A stretch of DNA of 64,000 nucleotides from Azospirillum agricola (GTDB lineage: Bacteria; Pseudomonadota; Alphaproteobacteria; Azospirillales; Azospirillaceae), in NCBI RefSeq assembly GCF_017876095.1, contig NZ_JAGINM010000025.1, positions 33,498 through 97,497 of the forward strand, written 5' to 3'. Position 1 is the stretch's first letter. Each line of letters begins with the position of its first letter. The notes under the pieces are model-generated. The model had not been told where the DNA came from. It did no database searches and saw nothing but the letters and a program-made list of their open reading frames with translations. Position numbers and translations under genes: made by a program. This document shows positions 22,877 to 31,664 of the stretch, in pieces.

Positions 22877-24585
22877 TGCGCGCCATCAACCGCATCGCCG
22901 CCGCGACCGCAGCGGCCGGCGCCCTGCTTCCCGTCACCGCCTTCGCGGACGCCATCGGCGGCGCCGTGCAGAAGCAGGCGACGAACTGGGAAGCCATCAT
23001 CATGTTCCTGATCTTCGTGGTGGCCACGCTGGGCATCACGTATTGGGCGGCGCGCCGGACGAAATCGGCGAAGGACTTCTACGCGGCCGGCGGCGGCATC
23101 ACCGGCTTCCAGAACGGTCTGGCCATCGCCGGCGACTACATGTCGGCGGCCTCCTTCCTCGGCATCGCCGGCCTCGTCTACGCCTCGGGCTTCGACGGGC
23201 TGATCTACTCGGTGGGCTGGCTGGTCGGCTGGCCGATCATCCTGTTCCTGGTCGCGGAACGCCTGCGCAACCTCGGCAAGTACACCTTCGCCGACGTCGC
23301 CTCCTACCGCTTCCAGCAGATGCCGATCCGCACGATGGCGGCCTGCGGCTCGCTGGCGACCGTCACCTTCTACCTGATCGCCCAGATGGTCGGCGCCGGC
23401 AAGCTGATCCAGCTGCTGTTCGGCCTCGACTACATCGTCGCGGTGATCCTGGTCGGCGTGCTGATGATCGGCTACGTGACCTTCGGCGGCATGCTGGCGA
23501 CGACCTGGGTGCAGATCATCAAGGCGGTGATGCTGCTGTCGGGCGCCTCCTTCATGGCCTTCATGATCCTGGCCCAGTTCAACTTCAGCCCCGAGGCGAT
23601 GTTCAAGGCCGCCGTCGACGTCCACCCGAAGGGTCTGGCGATCATGTCGCCGGGCGCCCTCGTCACCGACCCGATCTCGGCGATCTCGCTGGGCATGGCG
23701 CTGATGTTCGGCACCGCCGGCCTGCCGCACATCCTGATGCGCTTCTTCACGGTGTCGGACGCCAAGGAGGCCCGCAAGTCGGTCTTCTACGCCACGGGCT
23801 TCATCGGCTACTTCTACATCCTGACCTTCATCATCGGCTTCGGCGCGATCCTGATGATCCTGCGCCCCGACGCCACCGGCGCCTATCCCTTCCTGACGGC
23901 GGCCCCGGCGGCCGGCGCCAAGGCGGTGGTCACCAGCATCATCGGCGGCACCAACATGGCGGCCATCCACACCGCCAACGCGGTCGGCGGCTCGCTGTTC
24001 TACGGCTTCATCTCGGCGGTCGCCTTCGCCACCATCCTGGCGGTGGTCGCCGGCCTGACGCTGGCCGGCGCCTCGGCGGTCTCCCATGACCTCTACGCCT
24101 CGGTCTTCGCCAAGGGCCGCGCCACCGAAGCGGACGAGATCCGCGTGTCGAAGATCACCACGGTGGTCATCGGCATCGTCTCGATCTTCCTCGGCGTCGC
24201 CTTCGAGAACCAGAACGTGGCCTTCATGGTCGGCCTCGCCTTCGTCATCGCGGCCTCGGCGAACTTCCCGATCCTGCTGATGTCGATGTTCTGGGGCAAG
24301 ATGACCACGCGGGGCGCCGTCATCGGCGGTGCGCTCGGCCTGGTCTCGGCGGTCACGCTGCTGATCCTCGGCCCGACCGTGTGGAAGGCCGTGCTGGGTC
24401 ACCCGGAAGCGATCTTCCCGTACGACAACCCCGGCTTCTTCACCATCCCGCTGTCCTTCATCGCGATCTGGTTCTTCTCGATCACCGACAACAGCGAGAC
24501 CGCGAAGAACGAGCGCCGCGCCTTCGAGGCCCAGTACATCCGGTCGCAGACCGGCCTGGGCGCGGAGGGTGCCTCGGCCCACTAA
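22876..24585 (+). CDS. actP: Acetate/cation symporter ActP
   Basis: 569 residues of the sodium:solute symporter family with about 13 membrane helices after a cleavable-looking N-terminal signal (LPVTAFADA). Conserved blocks include GFQNGLAIAGDYMSAASFLGIAGLVY, TFADVASYRF and GLPHILMRFFTV. ActP imports acetate and other short monocarboxylates with cations. An in-frame GTG one codon earlier is possible. The operon order DUF485-actP-DUF294 is typical and points to acetate uptake linked to nucleotide signalling. Confidence 0.95.
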   Translation: MRAINRIAAATAAAGALLPVTAFADAIGGAVQKQATNWEAIIMFLIFVVATLGITYWAARRTKSAKDFYAAGGGITGFQNGLAIAGDYMSAASFLGIAGLVYASGFDGLIYSVGWLVGWPIILFLVAERLRNLGKYTFADVASYRFQQMPIRTMAACGSLATVTFYLIAQMVGAGKLIQLLFGLDYIVAVILVGVLMIGYVTFGGMLATTWVQIIKAVMLLSGASFMAFMILAQFNFSPEAMFKAAVDVHPKGLAIMSPGALVTDPISAISLGMALMFGTAGLPHILMRFFTVSDAKEARKSVFYATGFIGYFYILTFIIGFGAILMILRPDATGAYPFLTAAPAAGAKAVVTSIIGGTNMAAIHTANAVGGSLFYGFISAVAFATILAVVAGLTLAGASAVSHDLYASVFAKGRATEADEIRVSKITTVVIGIVSIFLGVAFENQNVAFMVGLAFVIAASANFPILLMSMFWGKMTTRGAVIGGALGLVSAVTLLILGPTVWKAVLGHPEAIFPYDNPGFFTIPLSFIAIWFFSITDNSETAKNERRAFEAQYIRSQTGLGAEGASAH

Positions 24586-24661
24586 GAAACCACGCGGCCC
24601 CCGCGCCGCACGCCAATTGTCGCACCCGCTTTCGCGCCCTGCGGGGCGGGTGTAGCCTGAA

Positions 24662-24694
24662 GCGCCCCTGGACCATCCGGGGGCGTCTTTTTTT
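24662..24694 (+). terminator. Rho-independent terminator after actP
   Basis: An imperfect GC stem (GCGCCCCTGG with CCGGGGGCGT, loop ACCAT) is followed by a run of seven T on the plus strand. It separates actP from the DUF294 gene, which therefore has its own promoter or depends on read-through. Confidence 0.85.
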
Positions 24695-24750
24695 GCCCGA
24701 TCGCTTTCGCCCGACACTCGCGCAACCTCGCCACCGACGGAGCGGGCCGC

Positions 24751-26616
24751 TTGTCCGACACTTCTTCCGGCACCTCGTCCTCCACCGATCCGGCAGCCTT
24801 CGACTTCGGCCTGCCGCCCTTCGACCTGCTGACCGCCGGGGAGCGCGAGGGGCTGGCGTCGGCGCTCGACATCGGGATCTACGCCAAGGGGCGCCCCCTG
24901 CTGACCCGCGACGAGCCGGTCGACGCCCTGTTCGTCGTGCTGCGCGGGTCGGTGCTGGAGCGCCACGGCGGCGAGGTCGCGGCGCTGCACGGGCCGGGCG
25001 ACCGCTTCGACCTGGCGGCGCTCTACGGCGCCGGTCCGGCGCGCGGCTTCGTCGCGGCGGAGGACACGGTCTGCCACCTGATCCCGCGCCCGGCGCTGGA
25101 GGCGGCGGCCCGCGACAACCCGGCCTTCGGCGCCGCCGTGCTCGGCGCCTTCGCCCAGCGCATGAGCGACCTCGCCGGCGAGCGCTCCAACCGCGAGATG
25201 GCGGCGCTGACCATGGCCCGCATCCGGCAGGCCTACCTGCACCCGCCGCTGTTCGTCCCCGGCACCGCCAGCCTGCGCGACGCCGCCGACGCCATGAAGC
25301 GCGGCAAGGCGAGCAGCGTGCTGGTCCGCGACTCCGGACCGGAGGGGGAACGCATCGGCATCCTGACCGGCACCGACCTGCGCGACCTCGTGGTGCTGGA
25401 GGGACGGCCGGTGGACGAGCCGGTCGGGCCGCTGGCCCGCTACGGGCTGCTGACGCTCGACCGCGACGACCTGCTGTTCAACGCGCTGGTGCTGATGACC
25501 AAGCACGCGGTGCGCCGAATCGTCGTGACCGAGAACGGCGCCGTCGTCGGCCTGCTGGGCCAAAGCGACCTGCTGGCGGTGCTGTCCAACCATTCCCAGG
25601 TCATCGGCCTCCAGGTCGAGCACGCCACCGATCCCGAGGATCTGCGCCGCGCCAGCCTGTCGACCGTCGAGCTGATCCGCGCGCTGCACGCCACCGGGGT
25701 GAAGGTCGCCTTCATCGCCGATCTGGTGACCGAGCTGAACCGCCGCATCTTCCGCAAGCTGTTCGAGCTGCTGGCCCCGCCCGACCTGCTGGCGAACTCC
25801 TGCCTGATCGTGATGGGCAGCGAGGGGCGCGGCGAGCAGCTGCTGAAGACCGACCAGGACAACGGGCTGATCCTGCGCGACGGCTACCATTGCCCCGATC
25901 TGCCACGCATCGCCGCCGACTTCAGCCGGCATCTCGTGGCCTTCGGCTACCCGCCCTGCCCCGGCGGCATCATGGTCTCCAACCCGGACTGGACCCGGCC
26001 GCTCGCCGCCTACAAGGACGCGATCTTCCACTGGATCCACCGCCCGGACGAGGCGGCGCAGATGAACCTCGCCATCTTCTACGACGCCGCCGCCGTGGCC
26101 GGCGATCCGGCGCTGCTCGACGAGGCCAAGGGCTACCTGCTGGGCCGTTTGCAGGACAACCAGATGTTCTTCACCCATTTCGCCCGGCCGACGCTGGCCT
26201 TCGACACGCCGTCGGGCCTGTTCGCCGCGCTGTTCGAGCGGCGCCGGGCCGAGCCGGTCGACATCAAGAAGGCCGGCATCTTCCCCATCGTCCACGGCGT
26301 CCGCGCCCTGGCGCTGGAAAAACGCATGACGGAGACCAACACGGTGGCCCGCATCTGGGCGCTGGCCGAGCTGGGCGCGCTCGACCGCAAGCTGGCCGGC
26401 GATCTGGCGGAGGCCTTCGCCATCCTCTCCACCATCCGCCTGAAGGCGCGGGTCGATTCCCCGGCCGACGGCGAAACGGGGACGGAACTCGCCATCGACA
26501 ACCTCGTCCGCCTGGAAACCCTGGGCAAGCTCGACCGCGACCAGTTCAAGGACTGCCTGGCGCTGGTGAAGAGCTTCAAGGACACCATCGCCTATCACTT
26601 CCGCCTGAACCACTGA
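24751..26616 (+). CDS. cNMP-binding / CBS / DUF294 nucleotidyltransferase-like signalling protein
   Basis: 621 residues. Order: cyclic-nucleotide-binding-like domain (about 20-140), two CBS domains (about 160-280, including GILTGTDLRDLVV and GLLGQSDLLAVL), DUF294 nucleotidyltransferase domain with GSEGRGEQLLKTDQDNGLIL, and the DUF294_C helical domain to the end. The G-S...D-x-D pattern resembles the GlnD/GlnE nucleotidyltransferase core. The ligand and target are unknown, but genomic linkage to actP suggests control of acetate metabolism. TTG start at 24751 with GGAG upstream; no better ATG exists at the N-terminus. Confidence 0.88.
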   Translation: MSDTSSGTSSSTDPAAFDFGLPPFDLLTAGEREGLASALDIGIYAKGRPLLTRDEPVDALFVVLRGSVLERHGGEVAALHGPGDRFDLAALYGAGPARGFVAAEDTVCHLIPRPALEAAARDNPAFGAAVLGAFAQRMSDLAGERSNREMAALTMARIRQAYLHPPLFVPGTASLRDAADAMKRGKASSVLVRDSGPEGERIGILTGTDLRDLVVLEGRPVDEPVGPLARYGLLTLDRDDLLFNALVLMTKHAVRRIVVTENGAVVGLLGQSDLLAVLSNHSQVIGLQVEHATDPEDLRRASLSTVELIRALHATGVKVAFIADLVTELNRRIFRKLFELLAPPDLLANSCLIVMGSEGRGEQLLKTDQDNGLILRDGYHCPDLPRIAADFSRHLVAFGYPPCPGGIMVSNPDWTRPLAAYKDAIFHWIHRPDEAAQMNLAIFYDAAAVAGDPALLDEAKGYLLGRLQDNQMFFTHFARPTLAFDTPSGLFAALFERRRAEPVDIKKAGIFPIVHGVRALALEKRMTETNTVARIWALAELGALDRKLAGDLAEAFAILSTIRLKARVDSPADGETGTELAIDNLVRLETLGKLDRDQFKDCLALVKSFKDTIAYHFRLNH

Positions 26617-26626
26617 GGGGCCGGCG

Positions 26627-27133
26627 ATGCCGACCACCGCCATTTCGGCCGCCGGCAGCGCCGCCGCCAGCACCGCCACGCGGCCCGAGGACCGCATCGC
26701 CCTCCATTGCGAGGCGACCAGCTTCGACGCCGCCAGCGCCCAGCCGCTGCGGGTCGTCGCCCTGCGCATCCGTGGCGAGCGCATCCTGACCGGGCAGGCC
26801 CTCGACCTGCGGCCCGGCGTGGACGGGTCCGCCGCCATGGTCGGCGAGCGGCTGCGGCGCTTCGTCGCCGACCGCCCGCTGGTCGGCTATTTCCTGGATT
26901 TCTCCGTCGCGATGGCGGAGCGGCTGACCGGCACGCCGCTGCCCAACGAGCGCGTCGAGGTGTCCGGCCTCTATTACGACCGCAAGGTCCGCAGCGCCTC
27001 GAAAAGCGCCGTCGATCTGCGGCTGGACAGCCTGATCCGCGACCTCGGCCTGCCGGTACGCGCCGAGGACGCGCGCGGCGCGGCGCTGGCCGCCGCAATG
27101 GCGTGGCTGACGCTGACCCGCGACGAGCGCTGA
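26627..27133 (+). CDS. DnaQ-fold exonuclease-like protein, probably inactive
   Basis: 168 residues, 10 bp after the DUF294 gene. Its position and core match the 3'-5' exonuclease that usually accompanies DUF294 proteins. The first motif, normally xDxExT, reads ALHCEATSFD, so the first Asp is Cys. The RFVADRPLVGYFLDFSVAM block is motif II and keeps an Asp. The final H/YxAxxD motif appears as GAALAAAMAWL without the Asp. Two of the four DEDD metal ligands are therefore missing, and a binding rather than cutting role is inferred. Confidence 0.65.
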   Translation: MPTTAISAAGSAAASTATRPEDRIALHCEATSFDAASAQPLRVVALRIRGERILTGQALDLRPGVDGSAAMVGERLRRFVADRPLVGYFLDFSVAMAERLTGTPLPNERVEVSGLYYDRKVRSASKSAVDLRLDSLIRDLGLPVRAEDARGAALAAAMAWLTLTRDER

Positions 27134-27310
27134 CGGCGTCGCAGGGCGCGCCGCACACGAACGTCGGCACCAGACACATTTCCGCAAAGATTGCCGGGTA
27201 CCATTCGCTCACAAAGATGGTGTGGCATACAATCCTTTATACGGATAGTTTCCGATTGCCGGCGCGACCCGTTCCGCCGCGCGCATCGGTGACGACGCCG
27301 AAACCGGCCA

Positions 27311-27357
27311 GAACACCGAACCGATTAAGAACACCGAACCGACAAGAACAACGAACT
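27311..27357. repeat. Three imperfect direct repeats upstream of the ABC binding-protein gene
   Basis: GAACACCGAACCGA occurs exactly twice with an 18-bp period (27311 and 27329), and a third degenerate unit GAACAACGAACTGG follows. The array ends next to the ribosome-binding site (GGGAG) of the following gene, so it lies in the mRNA leader or core promoter. Confidence 0.75.
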
Positions 27358-27371
27358 GGGAGTACACGCAC

Positions 27372-28589
27372 ATGCGCTTCAAGACCGCCCTGGCGCTGGG
27401 CGCCACCGCCGCCGCCCTGCTGGCCGGCGCCGCCACGGCGCAGGCACAGATTTCCGGCGACGCGGTGAAGATCGGCCTGCTGACCGACATGACCGGCGCC
27501 TATTCCGACGTCGCCGGGCCGGGCGCCATCGCCGCGGCGAAGCTCGCCATCGACGACATGGGCGGCAAGGTCGCCGGCAAGCCGATCGTGCTGCTGACCG
27601 CCGACCACCAGAACAAGGCCGACATCGCCGCCAACAAGGCCCGCGAATGGGCCGACACCGAGAAGGTCGACGTCTTCGCGGAGCTGGTGACGACCTCGGT
27701 CGCGCTGGCGGTCAACGAGATCGCCAAGACCAACAACAAAATCAGCCTGATCTCCGGAACCGCCTCTTCGCGCATCACCAACCAGGACTGCTTCAAGGGC
27801 GGCATCCACTGGACCTACGACACCTACGCCATGGCCATCGGCACCGGCAGCGCCGTGGTGCAGGAGGGTGGCAAGAGCTGGTACTTCCTGACCGCCGACT
27901 ACGCCTTCGGCCAGAATTTGCAGGACGACGTGTCGAAGGTGGTGAAGGCCAGCGGCGGCACGGTGGTCGGTTCGGTCAAGCATCCCTTCCCGGCGTCCGA
28001 CTTCTCGTCCTTCCTGCTCCAGGCCCAGGCGTCGAAGGCGAACGTCATCGGTCTCGCCAACGCCGGCGCCGACACCATCAACGCCATCAAGGCCGCCAAG
28101 GAGTTCGGCATCGTCGAGGCCGGGCAGCGGCTGGCCGGCCTGCTGGTCTTCATCTCCGACATCCACTCGCTGGGTCTGGAGACCGCCAAGGGGCTGAACC
28201 TGACGACCGGCTTCTACTGGGACTTCGACGACAAGACCCGCGCCTGGTCCAAGCGCTTCTTCGAGAAGACCGGCAAGATGCCGACCATGGTGCAGGCCGG
28301 TGTCTACTCCTCGCTGATGCATTACTTCAAGGCGGTCGAGGCGACCGGCACCGACGACACCGACACGGTGGTCGCCAAGATGAAGGAGACCAAGGTCGAT
28401 GACTTCTTCGCCCGCAACGGCCGCATCCGCGAGGATGGCCGCATGGTCCACGACATGTATCTGGCCCAGGTGAAGAGCCCGGCGGACTCGAAGGCGCCGT
28501 GGGACTATTACAAGATCCTGCGCACCATCCCGGCCGAGGAGGCGTTCCTGCCCATCGCCGACAGCCAGTGCCCGCTGGTCAAGAAGTAA
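27372..28589 (+). CDS. ABC transporter substrate-binding protein (branched-chain amino acid/urea type)
   Basis: 405 residues. The signal peptide ends AATAQA-QISGD, so the protein is periplasmic. The peripla_BP_6 pattern is clear: KIGLLTDMTGAYSDVAGPGAIAAAKLAIDD, then the Ser/Thr-rich binding loop LISGTASSRIT and ADYAFGQNLQDDV. Ligand specificity (amino acids, amides or aromatic acids) cannot be read. The permease and ATPase genes are not adjacent, so the protein serves a transporter encoded elsewhere. The ATG follows GGGAG. Confidence 0.9.
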   Translation: MRFKTALALGATAAALLAGAATAQAQISGDAVKIGLLTDMTGAYSDVAGPGAIAAAKLAIDDMGGKVAGKPIVLLTADHQNKADIAANKAREWADTEKVDVFAELVTTSVALAVNEIAKTNNKISLISGTASSRITNQDCFKGGIHWTYDTYAMAIGTGSAVVQEGGKSWYFLTADYAFGQNLQDDVSKVVKASGGTVVGSVKHPFPASDFSSFLLQAQASKANVIGLANAGADTINAIKAAKEFGIVEAGQRLAGLLVFISDIHSLGLETAKGLNLTTGFYWDFDDKTRAWSKRFFEKTGKMPTMVQAGVYSSLMHYFKAVEATGTDDTDTVVAKMKETKVDDFFARNGRIREDGRMVHDMYLAQVKSPADSKAPWDYYKILRTIPAEEAFLPIADSQCPLVKK

Positions 28590-28624
28590 GGCGGACAAGC
28601 GGAAGCCGGAGGGGGGAAGCCGGA

Positions 28625-28646
28625 GGGGAGGAGCCTACTCCTCCCC
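28625..28646. terminator. Palindrome between convergent genes
   Basis: GGGGAGGAG, a 4-base loop and CTCCTCCCC form a perfect stem spanning the 3' end of the RNA methyltransferase gene. It has no T tract. It could act as a weak bidirectional terminator. Confidence 0.35.
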
Positions 28647-29216
28647 GTCCTCCACCGGCTTCTGTTCGCCGCGGATGCGGCGGCGTCGGTCGGCGCTGCG
28701 CATGATCTGCCGGCCGTGCCGGTGCGCCGACGGGGCCTCCAGCGGGCCGCCCGGCCGCACCGGACGCTCGGCGAAGCGGCCCAGCGAGATCATGCGGTCG
28801 TACATCACCAGCGCCCCGGCGACGCCGACGTTGATGCAGAAGGCCATCGGGATCTTCACCACGAAGTCGCAGCGCTCGATCAGCGGCTGCGACAGGCTGG
28901 CGCGCTCCGGCCCCAGCACATAGGCGGCGCGGCTCGGGTGGCGGAAGCTGGGCAGCTCGATGGCGTCGTCGGTCAGCTCGACCCCGACCAGCGCGCAGTC
29001 CCTGGGCAGGGTGAGGTCGGCGACCCGGTCGTGAACGTAGAGCGGCAGGTGCATCGTCGCGCCCGAGGTGTCGACCAGCTTGGTTTCCCGCAGGTCGGGC
29101 TCCGGGTCGATGGCGAAGAAGAAGGAGGCGCCGAAGGCGTGGGCGGTGCGCATCAGGTTGCCGACATTGCCGGGCTTGCTGATGCGTTCGACGCCGATGG
29201 CGAAATAGCCGCGCAT
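28635..29216 (-). CDS. TrmH/SpoU-family RNA 2'-O-methyltransferase
   Basis: 193 residues of the trefoil-knot SPOUT class. The three SpoU motifs are all present: KPGNVGNLMRTAHAFGA (motif 1, with Asn and Arg), AAYVLGPERASLSQPLIE (motif 2) and KIPMAFCINVGVAGALVMYD (motif 3). It methylates a ribose in tRNA or rRNA; the target is not predictable. The C-terminal 35 residues are basic and could bind RNA. It converges on the ABC binding-protein gene. Confidence 0.9.
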   Translation of the reverse strand: MRGYFAIGVERISKPGNVGNLMRTAHAFGASFFFAIDPEPDLRETKLVDTSGATMHLPLYVHDRVADLTLPRDCALVGVELTDDAIELPSFRHPSRAAYVLGPERASLSQPLIERCDFVVKIPMAFCINVGVAGALVMYDRMISLGRFAERPVRPGGPLEAPSAHRHGRQIMRSADRRRRIRGEQKPVEDGEE

Positions 29217-29296
29217 GAAGGGAACCGTGCAACAGAGGTAAGGATAGGGCGGGCGGGAGCTTGCCTCGCGGGACCGGCGGAGGCAAGCTTGCCGCC

Positions 29297-30421
29297 ATGA
29301 CCCACGATCATTCCTCCTGCTGCGGCGGCCACGACCACGGGCATGCCCACGGCCACGACCATGACCATACCCATCCCGCCACCGGCGCCGCCGACCTGTC
29401 GGGCCCGGCCGAAAGCCCCATCGTCGTCGAGGTGACGCGCGGCGCCATGGTGGAATCCGTCCACCGCGCCCGCGCCTGCATCGTCGACGCCGCCGGCCAT
29501 GTGCTGGCCCGCTGGGGCGACATCGACGCGCCGGTCTACCCGCGCTCGGCCATCAAGTCGCTCCAGGCGATTCCGCTGGTGGAGAGCGGGGCGCTCGACG
29601 CCTTCGGGCTGGGCGACGAGGAGCTGGCGCTCGCCTGCTCCTCGCACAACGGCGAGGTCGCGCACACCAGCCGGGTCGCGGCCTGGATCGCCCGCGTCGG
29701 GTTGAGCGTCGACGACTACGAGTGCGGGGCGCAGATCCCCTACGACCCCGACACCGCCGCCGCCCTGGTCCGCGCCGGCGAGGCGCCGACCGCCTTCCAC
29801 AACAACTGCTCGGGCAAGCACGCCGGCTTCCTGACCACCGCCCGCCACAAGGGCGAGCCGACCAGGGGCTATGTCCGCTTCGACCACCCGGTGCAGCAGC
29901 GAATCCTCGGCGTGATGGAGCAGATGACCGGGCAGGATCTGTCGCGGGCCCCGTGGGGCGTCGACGGTTGCTCGATTCCGACCATCGGCATCCCGCTCGG
30001 CGCCATCGCCTACGCCATGGCGCGCATCGCCGATCCGGTCGACCTGCCCGACGCGCGGGCCGAGGCGGTGACCCGCATCGCCGCCGCCTGGGGCGCGCAT
30101 CCCTACCTGATCAGCGGCAAGGACACCTTCGACACCGCGATGATGCAGGCGTCGGACGGCCGCGTCCTGGTCAAGGGCGGTGCCGAGGGCGTCGGCTGCG
30201 TCGTGTTTCCCCAGTCCGGAATCGGCATCGCGCTGAAGATCGAGGACGGCGGCGCCCGCGCCCGCGAGGTGGCGCTGGCGGCGCTGATCCGCTCGACCAA
30301 CGCGCTGACCGAGGAGCAGTGGAAGCGCGCCGCCGGCCTGCTGGCGACGCCGATCACCAACCGCGCCGGGCTGGAGGTCGGGACGATCCGCGCCGCCGGG
30401 AACTGGCCGGCGGCGTCCTGA
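29297..30421 (+). CDS. Zinc-type L-asparaginase (Rhizobium etli class) with His-rich N-terminus
   Basis: 374 residues of the L-asparaginase II / ReAV class, unrelated to the classical E. coli enzymes. The Ser-x-x-Lys pair is S84-K87 (YPRSAIKS). Zinc ligands of ReAV (C135, K138, C189) correspond in spacing to C171, K174 (NNCSGKHAGF) and C225 (GVDGCSIP). Ahead of the enzyme is a 26-residue leader with ten histidines and two cysteines (MTHDHSSCCGGHDHGH...), resembling metal-storage tails of HypB/SlyD. It may load zinc. The ATG at 29297 was chosen because it starts the His tail and the longer frame adds nothing recognisable. Confidence 0.9.
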   Translation: MTHDHSSCCGGHDHGHAHGHDHDHTHPATGAADLSGPAESPIVVEVTRGAMVESVHRARACIVDAAGHVLARWGDIDAPVYPRSAIKSLQAIPLVESGALDAFGLGDEELALACSSHNGEVAHTSRVAAWIARVGLSVDDYECGAQIPYDPDTAAALVRAGEAPTAFHNNCSGKHAGFLTTARHKGEPTRGYVRFDHPVQQRILGVMEQMTGQDLSRAPWGVDGCSIPTIGIPLGAIAYAMARIADPVDLPDARAEAVTRIAAAWGAHPYLISGKDTFDTAMMQASDGRVLVKGGAEGVGCVVFPQSGIGIALKIEDGGARAREVALAALIRSTNALTEEQWKRAAGLLATPITNRAGLEVGTIRAAGNWPAAS

Positions 30422-30531
30422 CGGCAGCGTCCTGACGGCAACGTCCCCACGGCACTTCGGCCCTCTCCGGAACTCCGCAAGCGCGATCAAGCCGGACCGG
30501 GATAGGGTCGCGGGACTGGAGGCGCCCGACG

Positions 30532-31425
30532 ATGAGCACGACGCTGACGAGCATGACATCGGCCGGCGGGCCGGCCAAACCCGACACGCGGCTGGACTAT
30601 GGACGGCGGATCGAACGGGTGGCGGCGCACATCCCCGCCCATCTCGACGACCCGCTGGACCTGGAGCGGCTGTCGGAAATCGCCTGCTTCTCGCCCTACC
30701 ACTTCCACCGCATCTACCGGGCGATGACTGGGGAGACGGTGGCGGACACCCTGCGCCGCCAGCGCCTGCACCGCGCGGCGGGGGAACTGGTCCAGGGCCG
30801 GGGGACAGGGATCACCGGCATCGCCCGGCGGGCCGGCTATGGCAGCGTTGCGGCCTTCACGCGCGCCTTCACCCAGGTCTACGGCGTTCCCCCGGCCGCC
30901 TACCGCCGCCGGGGGCATCTGACGCCGTTCGCCTGGCCCCACACCAGAACGGAGGATGCCATGCAGACCGTCACCATCGAGAACCAGCCGGCGCTCCACC
31001 TGACCGGCTTTGACCACCGCGGCCCCTATATGGAGATCAGCGCCGCCTTCGACCGCATGCTCGCCTGGGCGGCCGGGCGCGGCCTGATCGGGCCGGGCGC
31101 GCGCAGCGCCGCCATCTATTACGACGATCCGGAATCGGTGGCCCCGGAGGCGCTGCGCTCCTTCGCCGGGCTGGTGACGGCCCCCGACCGGATAGCCGAC
31201 GGCGGAGCGCGCTCGGTGACGCTTCCCGCCGGCCGCTACGCCGTCCTCGTCCATAAGGGTCCCTACGCGGAGCTTGGGGGAGTCTACCGCCGCCTCTACC
31301 GCGACTGGCTCCCGGCCAGCGGCCATGTCCCGGCCGACCAGCCCTGCTACGAGGAATATCTCAACGACCCGCGCGGCCTGCCGCCGGAGGAGTGGCTGAC
31401 GCGGATCTGCGTGCCGCTGGGGTAA
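30532..31425 (+). CDS. AraC-family regulator with GyrI-like effector domain
   Basis: 297 residues. The N-terminal AraC DNA-binding domain (about 22-125) shows two helix-turn-helices (DLERLSEIACFSPYHFHRIYRAMTGETV and ITGIARRAGYGSVAAFTRAFTQVYG). The C-terminal domain (about 140-297) is GyrI/SbmC-like, as in Rob-type and multidrug-binding regulators (QTVTIENQPALHLTGFDHRGPY...). It probably senses a hydrophobic small molecule. No exporter gene is adjacent. Confidence 0.9.
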   Translation: MSTTLTSMTSAGGPAKPDTRLDYGRRIERVAAHIPAHLDDPLDLERLSEIACFSPYHFHRIYRAMTGETVADTLRRQRLHRAAGELVQGRGTGITGIARRAGYGSVAAFTRAFTQVYGVPPAAYRRRGHLTPFAWPHTRTEDAMQTVTIENQPALHLTGFDHRGPYMEISAAFDRMLAWAAGRGLIGPGARSAAIYYDDPESVAPEALRSFAGLVTAPDRIADGGARSVTLPAGRYAVLVHKGPYAELGGVYRRLYRDWLPASGHVPADQPCYEEYLNDPRGLPPEEWLTRICVPLG

Positions 31426-31472
31426 GGCTGACGCTGGACGGGAGCGGCCTCCACCAATCCCAGGCGTCGAAG

Positions 31473-31560
31473 GACACGGATGAACACGGATGCGGGCTTC
31501 GCCCGCGCACCGATCGCGGATGGGCCACCGTCATCCGTGTTCATCCGATCCATCCGTGTC
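31473..31560. repeat. Inverted repeat element, ACACGGATGA family, copy 2
   Basis: GACACGGATGAACACGGATG on the left pairs with CATCCGTGTTCATCCG... and CATCCGTGTC on the right. A small GCGGGCTTCGCCCGC hairpin lies in the loop. It is located between two genes on the same strand. Confidence 0.85.
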
Positions 31561-31664
31561 TTCCTTGCATGTCTCGTCCCACACGACACGGCGCCAGGAC
31601 TGCCAACCAGCCGGGACGGGTGCTAAGGTCCCACCCGTCCGCCCCCTCCCGCGAGCCTCCGCCC

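Noticed and set aside
22810..26838. 1342-codon open frame on the minus strand
   Set aside because: It lies opposite actP, the DUF294 gene and the exonuclease-like gene. Its residues are Arg/Gly/Asp/His-rich low-complexity, as expected from reverse reading of GC-rich codons.
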